A stretch of DNA of 18,060 bases from Methanobacteriota archaeon. GTDB lineage: Archaea; Thermoplasmatota; Poseidoniia; Poseidoniales; Thalassarchaeaceae. The notes below the pieces were generated by a model. That model did not search any database. It worked only from the letters and a program-made list of their open reading frames with translations, and was not told the DNA's origin. Of the stretch, positions 1-7,617 are shown one piece after another (position 1 is the first letter of the stretch; each line of letters begins with the position of its first letter). The stretch spans positions 1 to 18,060 of the forward strand of contig PCAI01000052.1 in assembly GCA_002731195.1 (NCBI GenBank), in the 5' to 3' direction. The position numbers were made by a program, and so were the translations under genes.

Positions 1-1646
1 AGTGGTTAAATCTAGGTGAACCCAATATTACTCATGCACATCTCGCTGCAGAAATCCAAATGCCAAATGGTTCTTCAAAGACTGAGAAATTCAAAATTCT
101 ATTAAATTATCATCAAGAAGATACCGACGCTCTAAAAAGAAAAGAAAAGAAAGGCCATACTGTTCTAATATTCACACATGTTGAAATAGATCCACAATTA
201 ATTCTAGGAGTCTGTGCTTCTCTGGTCCCATACCCAGAACATAACTCTACTCCAAGAGTCACTGGTGGAACAGCAATGGTAAAACAAAGTCTGGGTCTTT
301 CTAGTGCAAATTACAGACTTCGCCCAGATACAAGGGCGCATATAATGCATTATCCTCAGCGTTCAATTGTCGGTACAAGGGCAATGGACTCCACTAAATT
401 CAATCAAAGACCCGGAGGTCAAAACCTTGTAGTAGCAATAATGAGCTACCATGGATACAATATGCAAGATGCTATTGTAATGAATAGGGCATCTGTAGAA
501 CGTTCAATGGGACGTTCTTCGTTTATGAGGACTTATAATGCAGAGAACAAGAGATTTCCTGGAGGGCAAGAAGAGAGGATTGAAATTCCTGGTACAGGCC
601 TAGATGAAATTAAGGGATTAAAATCATGGGATTCATATGCCCATCTTGAAAGAGATGGTTTACCAGTACCAGAGACATTCTTGACTAGTCAAAAAGGCGG
701 CAATCCAGTTCTTGTTGGGAAAACTAGCCCACCAAGATTTTTAGAAGAAGCACATGGGGCATTTTTACAAGCCCAAGAAAGGCGTGAATCATCAATGAAT
801 GTAAGGCATGGAGAAAATGGTTGGGTAGACAATGTATTTGTGACAGAATCACTGGATTCAGGAAGACTTGTCAGAATAACCCTTAGAAGTAATAAAATTC
901 CAGAATTAGGTGATAAATTCGCGAGTAGACACGGTCAAAAAGGAATTATTGGTAGGATGGTAAATCAAGAAGATATGCCTTTCACAGAAGATGGAGTTAT
1001 ACCTGATATTCTAATTAATCCTCATGCAATTCCTTCTAGGATGACTGTAGCTCACGTTCTTGAGATGATAGGTGGTAAAGTTGGATCTATGGAAACTAGA
1101 AGAATTGATGGAACAGCATTTACTGGAGAAAAAGAAGAATCTCTTAGATCTGGCTTATTGAGAAATGGATTTAATCACACAGGACGTGAATCAATGATAA
1201 ATGGAGAAACTGGGGAATCATACCCTGCCGAAGTCTTTGTTGGTGTTATTTATTATCAAAGACTACATCACTTAGTTAGTAGTAAGTTGCATGCTAGAAG
1301 CCGTGGAAGAGTTCAGATTTTAACTAGACAACCTACAGAAGGTCGTGCTAGGCAAGGAGGTTTGAGATTCGGAGAAATGGAAAGAGATTGTTTGATTTCC
1401 CATGGAGCATCCATGGTAATTAAAGATAGATTACTTGGCGAGTCTGATGGAATTGACTTGTTTGTATGTGCACAATCAGGACATATTGCATGGTATGATC
1501 CGAGAAAAAGAACTTATGTCTCACCAATACATGGAGATGGCGCCGAAGTTTATAAAATTCAAACTTCGTACGCCTTTAAACTCTTACTTGATGAAATGAA
1601 GAGTTTAGGTGTCGCCATGAGATTAGAGCTGGAGGATCAAAGATGA
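1..1646 (+). CDS. rpoB: DNA-directed RNA polymerase subunit B (C-terminal part, partial at left edge)
   Basis: This is the second-largest subunit of archaeal RNA polymerase and forms one side of the active-site cleft. The frame is open to the left edge (first full codon at base 3), so the first ATG at 60 is internal and only about 547 C-terminal residues are present. Family motifs visible in order are the PYPEHN segment, KQ-LG, the DTR...YPQ segment, GQN-VVAI...GYNMQDAI-MN, the catalytic-core GDKFASRHGQKGIIG (near base 910-955) and the clamp end RQPTEGRARQGGLRFGEMERD. The C terminus has YAFKLLLDEM. Whether the gene is whole or split into B'/B'' as in methanogens cannot be told from here. The usual C-terminal zinc ribbon is degenerate: CAQS replaces CxxC, and the second Cys pair is missing (bases 1467-1545). 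The stop overlaps the rpoA1 start by 4 nt (ATGA), which indicates translational coupling. Confidence 0.97.
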   Translation, partial: WLNLGEPNITHAHLAAEIQMPNGSSKTEKFKILLNYHQEDTDALKRKEKKGHTVLIFTHVEIDPQLILGVCASLVPYPEHNSTPRVTGGTAMVKQSLGLSSANYRLRPDTRAHIMHYPQRSIVGTRAMDSTKFNQRPGGQNLVVAIMSYHGYNMQDAIVMNRASVERSMGRSSFMRTYNAENKRFPGGQEERIEIPGTGLDEIKGLKSWDSYAHLERDGLPVPETFLTSQKGGNPVLVGKTSPPRFLEEAHGAFLQAQERRESSMNVRHGENGWVDNVFVTESLDSGRLVRITLRSNKIPELGDKFASRHGQKGIIGRMVNQEDMPFTEDGVIPDILINPHAIPSRMTVAHVLEMIGGKVGSMETRRIDGTAFTGEKEESLRSGLLRNGFNHTGRESMINGETGESYPAEVFVGVIYYQRLHHLVSSKLHARSRGRVQILTRQPTEGRARQGGLRFGEMERDCLISHGASMVIKDRLLGESDGIDLFVCAQSGHIAWYDPRKRTYVSPIHGDGAEVYKIQTSYAFKLLLDEMKSLGVAMRLELEDQR

Positions 1647-4600
1647 AGCGTAATAGTAATACATTAATTCCTAAGAGAATTGCGGGCATTAGATTTGCGT
1701 TAATGGACCCAAACGAGATAAGAAAGATGTCCGCTGTAGAAGTAAAGACAGCAGATACTTACAAAGACGATGGCCACGCATTTAAGCAAGGTTTAATGGA
1801 TCCAAAAATGGGTGTAATTGAGCCAGGGTTAGTATGCCCAACTGACAATTGTAAATATGATGAAAGCCCAGGTCACTTCGGACACATCCAATTAGAATTA
1901 CCTGTAATGCATATTGGTTTTACCGCTTTAATCAAGATGGCATTAAAAAACACTTGTAATAAATGTAGTAAGATTCTATTACATAGTGCTCCCGAAACAC
2001 ACCCTCTAGATCCGGAAAAATCCGAACAGGATTATTATAGGGAAAGAGTACATGATGTTATGATAAAACACGGAGTCGGTTCTCGTGAATTCAATAAAAC
2101 AATCAAAGATATTGAAAAAGAGTGTTCTAGTGCTAAAAGGGCTATTTGTATGCATTGTGGCTCAGAACAAGGAAAAATAATATTAGATAAACCTTCAACA
2201 TTCAAAGAAAAGAAAGCAGACAAAGGAGAACACAAACTAAATGCTCGAGATATCAGAGAGTGGTTAGAAAGAATACCAGATAATCATCTAATATTCATAG
2301 GTATGAATAAAGATGTTTGCAGGCCGGAATGGACTATTCTGAAAGTTCTCCCTGTTCCTCCAATTACGGTGAGGCCATCTATAACTTTAGATAGCGGCGA
2401 TAGATCAGAAGATGACTTAACTCATAAATTGGTAGATGTTTTAAGGATTAATCAGAGATTAAGGGAAAATAGAGATGCAGGCGCTCCTCAGTTAATTGTT
2501 GAAGATCTATGGGAATTATTACAGTATCATTGCACTACATATTTCGATAACCAAACTAGTGGAATTCCTCCTGCCAGACACCGTTCTGGAAGGCCGCTTA
2601 AAACTTTAACACAACGTCTGAAAGGAAAAGAAGGACGTTTCAGAAGTAATTTATCTGGTAAAAGAGTTAATTTTTGTGCTAGGACTGTAATAAGCCCAGA
2701 TCCAAATCTTGGTATAAATGAAGTTGGAATCCCCGTATCTACTGCTAAAGAATTGACAGTCCCAATTAGAGTCACAAGTAGAAATAGGGAGCAATTAAGA
2801 CAAATGATATTACGAGGACCAGACAACCACCCAGGTGTAAACTACATTATCAGAGGAGATACTCTAAGAGTACGAATTACAGATAGGACAAAATTTATCT
2901 GGGCAGGTTTCAGATGTAAAAATCCTGAATGCCATAGCGGTAGTGAAGAAGAACCATATTCAGGTTATAGGCCAGATTTAAATGACGTACTCCCAGCTCC
3001 AAACTTTTTACCCGGTTTAGAATTGAAGAAAGAAATGAAAAGAAATGAGATTGGAGAATTAGAAGAAGTAAATGGAATAGATTTAGAGAAAACTATTGCA
3101 AATCTTCGAGGTGAAGATTCTAATGGTAAACAACTATCATCAGATGACCCCAGTGCTCTAATCCATAATCGATGGAGATGGGAAGTTGAGAATCCAACGG
3201 AATATTTCCCTGATTACTTAGAAGTTAGATGCCCTCATTGTGGTAGTCCATCACAAGAAGATGAATACGGCAATACATATCCTACAGACAGTGAAGATAG
3301 ATTAAGCACATGGGATCAAGACGGCAACCCTCGTCCAGGAATAGTGGTTGAGAGGCATCTCATTGATGGTGATGTAACTATCTTCAATCGCCAACCATCT
3401 TTACATCGTATGTCTATGATGGTTCACGAAATTAGAGTTATGGAAGGTAAAACATTCAGATTCAATCTCGCAGATTGTACGCCTTACAATGCTGATTTTG
3501 ATGGCGATGAGATGAATTTACACGTTATTCAAAGCGAAGAAGCTAGAGCAGAAGCTAAGATTCTAATGCGTGTTCAAGAACATATCATAACGCCAAGATA
3601 TGGGGGTAGTGTAATCGGCGGAATACATGATCATATCTCTGGTTCTTATTTACTGACTCATGATAATATGATACTACCTAAACATATAGTCTTAGAAGTT
3701 CTTGGATCTATCAATTTCCAAGGAGAATTACCAGAGGAGGTTGAAAAAGACGGAGTAGTGGGCTATCGTGGTGCAGAAGTACTAAGTTTAATCGTTCCAG
3801 ATGGTTTCAATCTTGAATATCTCAATAGGTCTGGAGACACTGTCAAAGTCTCTAAGGGAAATATTGATGGAGCTATAGACAAAAAAGGAATAGGCGCTGA
3901 AGATGGACGATTATTGGATGCTGTAGTACAAACTCACGGTAATGAGCGTGGCGCTAAATTCATCAATGATATGACCAAAATGACAATCGCTGCATGTACT
4001 TCATTAGGATTTACGACTGGAATAGATGATGAAGATTTACCTCCTGAGGCCAAAAAAGAGATAGATTCTATCAATAATAAAGCTAGTGACGATGTTGATT
4101 TAGAACTCGTTAAATATGGTAAAGATGGTAAAAAGTATGAAGCAAGGCCTGGAAGGACGCCTTTAGAAACACTTGAAGAAAACATTCTACAAATACTTGA
4201 TACTGGTAAATCAGATGCAGGAAATGTTGCAAAGAAATATCTTGGAGAAGATAACGCTGCTGTTTTGATGGCAACATCCGGTGCCCGAGGTTCTATGGAT
4301 AACTTAGCAATGATGGCTGGTTCTATAGGTCAACCAAAGGTACGTGGAAAGAGGTTAGAGAGAGGCTATCAAGATAGAGTATTGGCGCATTTCCCAAGAG
4401 GAGTTAAAGGTGCTAGGGAGAAAGGTTTCGTATCTTCTTCGTTTAAGAGAGGGCTAGAGCCAACCGAATTCTTCATGCTTTCTGTTTCTGGACGAGAATC
4501 TCTAGTTGATACAGCGGTAAGAACAAGTAAATCCGGTTATATGCAACGTAGATTAATTAATGCAATGGATGATCTCAAGGTTTCCACTGATGAACAATCA

Positions 4601-4735
4601 TCCGTAAGAAACACTGGTAATAGGATCGTTCAATTCCAATATGGAGAAGATAGTGTAGATCCTGCTCGTAGCCGTAAAGGAGAACCATTTGATGTTAATT
4701 TAGTTCTAGATGACGCTTTAGGGGGTGCTAAATAA
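1643..4735 (+). CDS. rpoA1: DNA-directed RNA polymerase subunit A' (RpoA1)
   Basis: This is the N-terminal part of the split largest polymerase subunit, with the catalytic Mg-binding loop NADFDGDEMNLH at residues 616-627. Also visible are FNRQPSLHRMSMM just before it, ITPRYGG-VIGG after it, the bridge-helix region ATSGARGSMDN and the trigger-loop region GLEPTEFFMLSVSGRESLVDTAVRT near the C terminus. The start is fixed by GGAGG at 1631-1635, seven bases ahead, and by the ATGA overlap with rpoB. The protein has 1030 residues, against roughly 880-900 for typical archaeal A'. The excess is an insert at about residues 425-565, with C425-x4-C430 and C530-x2-C533, placed ahead of VERHLIDGD. The N-terminal zinc site is altered (C65-x4-C70, S75, H78), while the second Cys set (C105/C108, C169/C172) is intact. 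It is followed by rpoA2 with a 1-nt overlap. Confidence 0.98.
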   Translation: MKRNSNTLIPKRIAGIRFALMDPNEIRKMSAVEVKTADTYKDDGHAFKQGLMDPKMGVIEPGLVCPTDNCKYDESPGHFGHIQLELPVMHIGFTALIKMALKNTCNKCSKILLHSAPETHPLDPEKSEQDYYRERVHDVMIKHGVGSREFNKTIKDIEKECSSAKRAICMHCGSEQGKIILDKPSTFKEKKADKGEHKLNARDIREWLERIPDNHLIFIGMNKDVCRPEWTILKVLPVPPITVRPSITLDSGDRSEDDLTHKLVDVLRINQRLRENRDAGAPQLIVEDLWELLQYHCTTYFDNQTSGIPPARHRSGRPLKTLTQRLKGKEGRFRSNLSGKRVNFCARTVISPDPNLGINEVGIPVSTAKELTVPIRVTSRNREQLRQMILRGPDNHPGVNYIIRGDTLRVRITDRTKFIWAGFRCKNPECHSGSEEEPYSGYRPDLNDVLPAPNFLPGLELKKEMKRNEIGELEEVNGIDLEKTIANLRGEDSNGKQLSSDDPSALIHNRWRWEVENPTEYFPDYLEVRCPHCGSPSQEDEYGNTYPTDSEDRLSTWDQDGNPRPGIVVERHLIDGDVTIFNRQPSLHRMSMMVHEIRVMEGKTFRFNLADCTPYNADFDGDEMNLHVIQSEEARAEAKILMRVQEHIITPRYGGSVIGGIHDHISGSYLLTHDNMILPKHIVLEVLGSINFQGELPEEVEKDGVVGYRGAEVLSLIVPDGFNLEYLNRSGDTVKVSKGNIDGAIDKKGIGAEDGRLLDAVVQTHGNERGAKFINDMTKMTIAACTSLGFTTGIDDEDLPPEAKKEIDSINNKASDDVDLELVKYGKDGKKYEARPGRTPLETLEENILQILDTGKSDAGNVAKKYLGEDNAAVLMATSGARGSMDNLAMMAGSIGQPKVRGKRLERGYQDRVLAHFPRGVKGAREKGFVSSSFKRGLEPTEFFMLSVSGRESLVDTAVRTSKSGYMQRRLINAMDDLKVSTDEQSSVRNTGNRIVQFQYGEDSVDPARSRKGEPFDVNLVLDDALGGAK

Positions 4736-6303
4736 TGGTAGTTAAGAGTGCAACAAAAAAGAAATTGATGGACTTAGGAATTGAGGAAGAATATGCTCAT
4801 AAATTAGCTGATGATAGAAAATGGGACGATGTCAAGGTCCTCACTCCACTTGAAATAGGTCAGATATGCGGTATTGATTCTGGAACATCTCAGAAGATTC
4901 ACCATGTTATGGCAAGCTCCACTAAATCTGCAAGAGCAGCTGCTGCAAAAACTGAGAAGACCGTAGTTAGAAGAAGAACTCTGTCAAGAAGAAGGAAAAA
5001 AACTCTACTTCCAATACAAGAATATGATGTAGATAGTAGTAAAAAATTATTACTTAGGGATTTGGATGATGAAGATCCACTGTTTGTACAACTTACAGAT
5101 AAATCAAATAAATTAGGTTTATCTCTCAATCCACAGATTATCAATACACTAGTTGAAGGCGTTTATGCAAGAGGTGATAAAAAACTATCAGATAAAAAAT
5201 TAGAGAACATTGTCAAATCTGCCCATAATCATTTACTAAAAGCACGAGTAGATCCGCACGAAGCAGTGGGAATAACAACTGCTCAGTCATTGGGTGAGCC
5301 TGGTACACAAATGACAATGCGAACATTCCACTATGCGGGTGTGGCTACTGTGAACGTTACCCAAGGTCTTCCAAGGATAATTGAGATTGTTGATGCACGT
5401 AAAGTACCTAATACGCCTACTATGAATATTTATCTTGAAGAATTTAATTCTAAAGGTAAGCCTCTGAGGACCAATGAGAAATTAGCCAGAGAGTTAGCAG
5501 CTGGGATTGAGACAACAACGGCAACAGATATCGCTGCAATTGATGTGGAAGTAACTCAAAGATATATTAATCTCCAATTGATACCTGCCAATCTTAAATT
5601 AAAAAATATGACTGGTGCAGAAGTATTGGACAAATTATCAAGGGCGCTCAGATTATACATACAGTCTGATAATGAAGATAGGCCAAAAGTCCTTAAGATA
5701 ATACCGGGAATTTCTAAAGCAGAAGATCTTACAAATTTAGCTACCGATCCTCCTACTTACACTGCACTCTTACAATTAGAAGATAAAATAAAGAAATTAA
5801 GGCTTAAAGGGTTGCCAGGTATTTCTCGAGCTAATGTGCAAGGCCCAAACAAAGATGGAGAATATTATATTTCTACAATCGGATCAAATTTAACTAAAGT
5901 TAGTGAATTTGCTGGAGTCGATAGATCTCGAACTTATACTAACAATATTAGTGAAATATATGATTACTTGGGAATTGAGGCTGCACGTCAAGCAATCATC
6001 AATGAAGCATATGATACAATGGAGGGTGCCGGTTTGGATGTCGATATCAGACATCTGATAATGGTTGCAGATGTTATGTCTAGCGAAGGAGAAATAAGGG
6101 CAATAGGGAGACATGGTGTAAGTGGAACCAAACATTCTATATTGGCTAGATCGGCTTTCGAAGTAACAGTCACTCATTTACTCAAGGCAGGAATTATTGG
6201 TGAGCGTGATGATCTTAGTGGTGTCACTGAAAATATCATAGTCGGTCAACCTGTGGCCCTAGGTACTGGAAGCGTAGAGTTATTCTATGTGCCAGAGAAT
6301 TAA
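4735..6303 (+). CDS. rpoA2: DNA-directed RNA polymerase subunit A'' (RpoA2) with N-terminal extension
   Basis: This is the C-terminal part of the split largest polymerase subunit. The conserved start of the A'' core, EAVGITTAQSLGEPGTQMTM followed by RTFHYAGVA...NVTQGLPR-IEIVDARK, lies at residues 176-223. The C-terminal clamp segment, HLIMVADVMSSEGE-AIGRHGVSG...LARSAFE, is present. The start is at the TAATG junction with rpoA1, with GGGGG seven bases ahead. At 522 residues it is long: typical archaeal A'' is about 390-400, with the core beginning near residue 55. Here the first ~60 residues look like a small helical, helix-hairpin-helix-like domain (KKLMDLGIEEEYAHKLAD...GTSQKIHHVM), followed by an Ala/Lys-rich and Arg-rich linker (RRRTLSRRRKK, residues 79-89). 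No intein splice motifs are seen. The extension's role is unknown, and nucleic-acid contact is only a guess from its charge and fold-like pattern. Confidence 0.97.
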   Translation: MVVKSATKKKLMDLGIEEEYAHKLADDRKWDDVKVLTPLEIGQICGIDSGTSQKIHHVMASSTKSARAAAAKTEKTVVRRRTLSRRRKKTLLPIQEYDVDSSKKLLLRDLDDEDPLFVQLTDKSNKLGLSLNPQIINTLVEGVYARGDKKLSDKKLENIVKSAHNHLLKARVDPHEAVGITTAQSLGEPGTQMTMRTFHYAGVATVNVTQGLPRIIEIVDARKVPNTPTMNIYLEEFNSKGKPLRTNEKLARELAAGIETTTATDIAAIDVEVTQRYINLQLIPANLKLKNMTGAEVLDKLSRALRLYIQSDNEDRPKVLKIIPGISKAEDLTNLATDPPTYTALLQLEDKIKKLRLKGLPGISRANVQGPNKDGEYYISTIGSNLTKVSEFAGVDRSRTYTNNISEIYDYLGIEAARQAIINEAYDTMEGAGLDVDIRHLIMVADVMSSEGEIRAIGRHGVSGTKHSILARSAFEVTVTHLLKAGIIGERDDLSGVTENIIVGQPVALGTGSVELFYVPEN

Positions 6304-6316
6304 GGAGAGGAATAGT

Positions 6317-6613
6317 ATGGATTTAGCACGTCAATTAAAACAAGGAATGAATACAGGAACATTATTATTTGGTCAAAGGCAAACTATGAGTGCTTGTTCG
6401 AGAGGGGATGCACGTATGGTTCTAGTAGCTGCAAATTGCCCTAAAGATTACATATCAAATCTTCAATCTGCACATCCTGATGTACCTGTGCACCAGGTAT
6501 TGTTAGTAAATCGTCAATTAGGTGCCGCTTGCGCAAAGCCGTTCCCTGTAAGTACCCTATGTATCACTGACCCCGGTCAAAGTGAATTATTAAGTCTAGG
6601 TCAAAACATATAA
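6317..6613 (+). CDS. rpl30e: Ribosomal protein L30e (eL30)
   Basis: This is a small L7Ae/L30e-fold RNA-binding protein of the large ribosomal subunit. Family marks are TGTLLFGQRQTM near the N terminus, the strand MVLVAANCP, the segment VPVHQVL...LGAACAKPFPVS and the end TDPGQSELL. It has 98 residues, a usual length. I chose ATG 6317 rather than the in-frame ATG at 6287. GGAGAGG at 6304-6310 is correctly spaced for 6317, the first ten residues of the longer version do not fit the family, and the longer form would overlap rpoA2. Its position directly after rpoA2 (13-nt gap) is the classical archaeal order. In many archaea nusA and rps12 follow, but here they do not, so this is likely the last gene of the operon. 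Confidence 0.93.
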   Translation: MDLARQLKQGMNTGTLLFGQRQTMSACSRGDARMVLVAANCPKDYISNLQSAHPDVPVHQVLLVNRQLGAACAKPFPVSTLCITDPGQSELLSLGQNI

Positions 6614-6682
6614 TGGTCTAAATGACATTATTTTTACATAATCTGGGGTTTTATTCAAAGTGCACCGTTATCTCGGAAGAAC
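6614..6682 (+). promoter_or_regulatory. Short spacer: possible terminator and promoter between rpl30e and the next gene
   Basis: This 69-base AT-rich spacer contains a T run (TATTTTTAC, about 6629-6637) just past the rpl30e stop and a second one (GGGGTTTTATT). Archaeal transcription commonly ends at such U-tracts. The same stretch (TTTTTACATA, 6631-6640) could act as a TATA-like element about 45 bases ahead of the downstream ATG. Neither reading is strong. The downstream gene lacks a well-spaced Shine-Dalgarno: GGAAG ends only three bases before its ATG, so leaderless or weak initiation is possible. Confidence 0.3.
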
Positions 6683-7615
6683 ATGGAAGACGAAATCCGT
6701 AATTTAATAAAATTACGCGGAGTAAATTTCCAAGGTCAAAATTATGACTTTTCTAGTCTAGATTTTAATTTTATTGGTAAGGTGGATTCTTTTCAAGATT
6801 TAGAAGAATTTCCTTCTGAGTCACTTTTTATATGGCATGTCAGCGAAGGGCTTACTCCCTTAAGTATCTTTGAAATAGAAAGATGGAGTGTTGACATTCC
6901 TTCTGGGAGCCATTTAATAATTTCAGAAAGGCCATTGGATGATAAGTTAAGATACCAGGATGTTGGAAAAAATAGAGTATTTTTTTGGGGCCCGAATGAA
7001 CTGTCTTTATGGATAGGAGGAGCCATACTAAAAAAAGAAATTCAGATTTCAATTACAAATTCTAAAAAGGTAGATGAAGATAATTTTGAAATTCCTGTCA
7101 ATCAGAGTATTGATGATTTTATTATGACATTAAAGCCTACTGTAGATATTTCTTCTTGGCTATCAGAAAAATCACTTTCAAGTATGGCATATACTCCAGT
7201 TCTAATCTGTTCTAAACTATGGAGAATAGATGGCGAACTAGTTAGTCCAGACGGTTTAGTAGAAAAGAAAAAATGGGAAATTATCGAAGACCCGTGGGAA
7301 GATAATTTCACTATATTTCTAGATACTGAAGTGTTAAAAACTTCTCCTTCATTAAGAATCATCGAACCAAGTGACGATGCTTGGAATAATGAATCAGAAG
7401 TAATAAATTCAATCCGCCCGTTGATTGATGAAAAACGCCAAGGTAAACCACAAACTTCTGGTTCGTTTACTAGAAGTATGATTCTGCAAAATTGGATTTT
7501 CAGACCTGATAATTGCTATCTTTCCTCAACAAAAATATTTATTCCTGCATGGATAATAAACACAGAAAAGAGAAAATTACTTCACGGCACCAGTGGTAAT
7601 ACACATTCAATATAG
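6683..7615 (+). CDS. Uncharacterised protein (310 aa), lineage-specific
   Basis: I do not recognise this protein. It appears soluble: there is no signal peptide, no membrane segment, no Cys clusters and no Walker or other obvious catalytic motif. It is rich in Trp (for example FIWHVSEG, RVFFWGPNE, LWIGG, SKLWRIDGE, EDPWEDN, LQNWIFRP), with an acidic N-terminal half and alternating strand-like segments, suggesting a globular alpha/beta or beta-rich fold. The segment KLWRIDGELVSPDGL followed by IIEDPW, and the end SSTKIFIPAWII, look like conserved cores, judged only by composition. It follows the polymerase operon on the same strand after 69 bases. It converges on the coiled-coil gene with only two bases between the stop codons. 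Codon use resembles its neighbours, so nothing suggests recent transfer. Confidence 0.8.
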   Translation: MEDEIRNLIKLRGVNFQGQNYDFSSLDFNFIGKVDSFQDLEEFPSESLFIWHVSEGLTPLSIFEIERWSVDIPSGSHLIISERPLDDKLRYQDVGKNRVFFWGPNELSLWIGGAILKKEIQISITNSKKVDEDNFEIPVNQSIDDFIMTLKPTVDISSWLSEKSLSSMAYTPVLICSKLWRIDGELVSPDGLVEKKKWEIIEDPWEDNFTIFLDTEVLKTSPSLRIIEPSDDAWNNESEVINSIRPLIDEKRQGKPQTSGSFTRSMILQNWIFRPDNCYLSSTKIFIPAWIINTEKRKLLHGTSGNTHSI

Positions 7616-7617
7616 TA

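Noticed and set aside
2915..3337. Intein in rpoA1
   Set aside because: The extra sequence is only about 130 residues, there is no Cys/Ser at a splice junction with a terminal HN motif, and no splicing blocks are visible.
6287..6316. Upstream start for rpl30e
   Set aside because: The ATG at 6287 overlaps rpoA2, and the ten extra residues do not fit the family. GGAGAGG is placed for ATG 6317.
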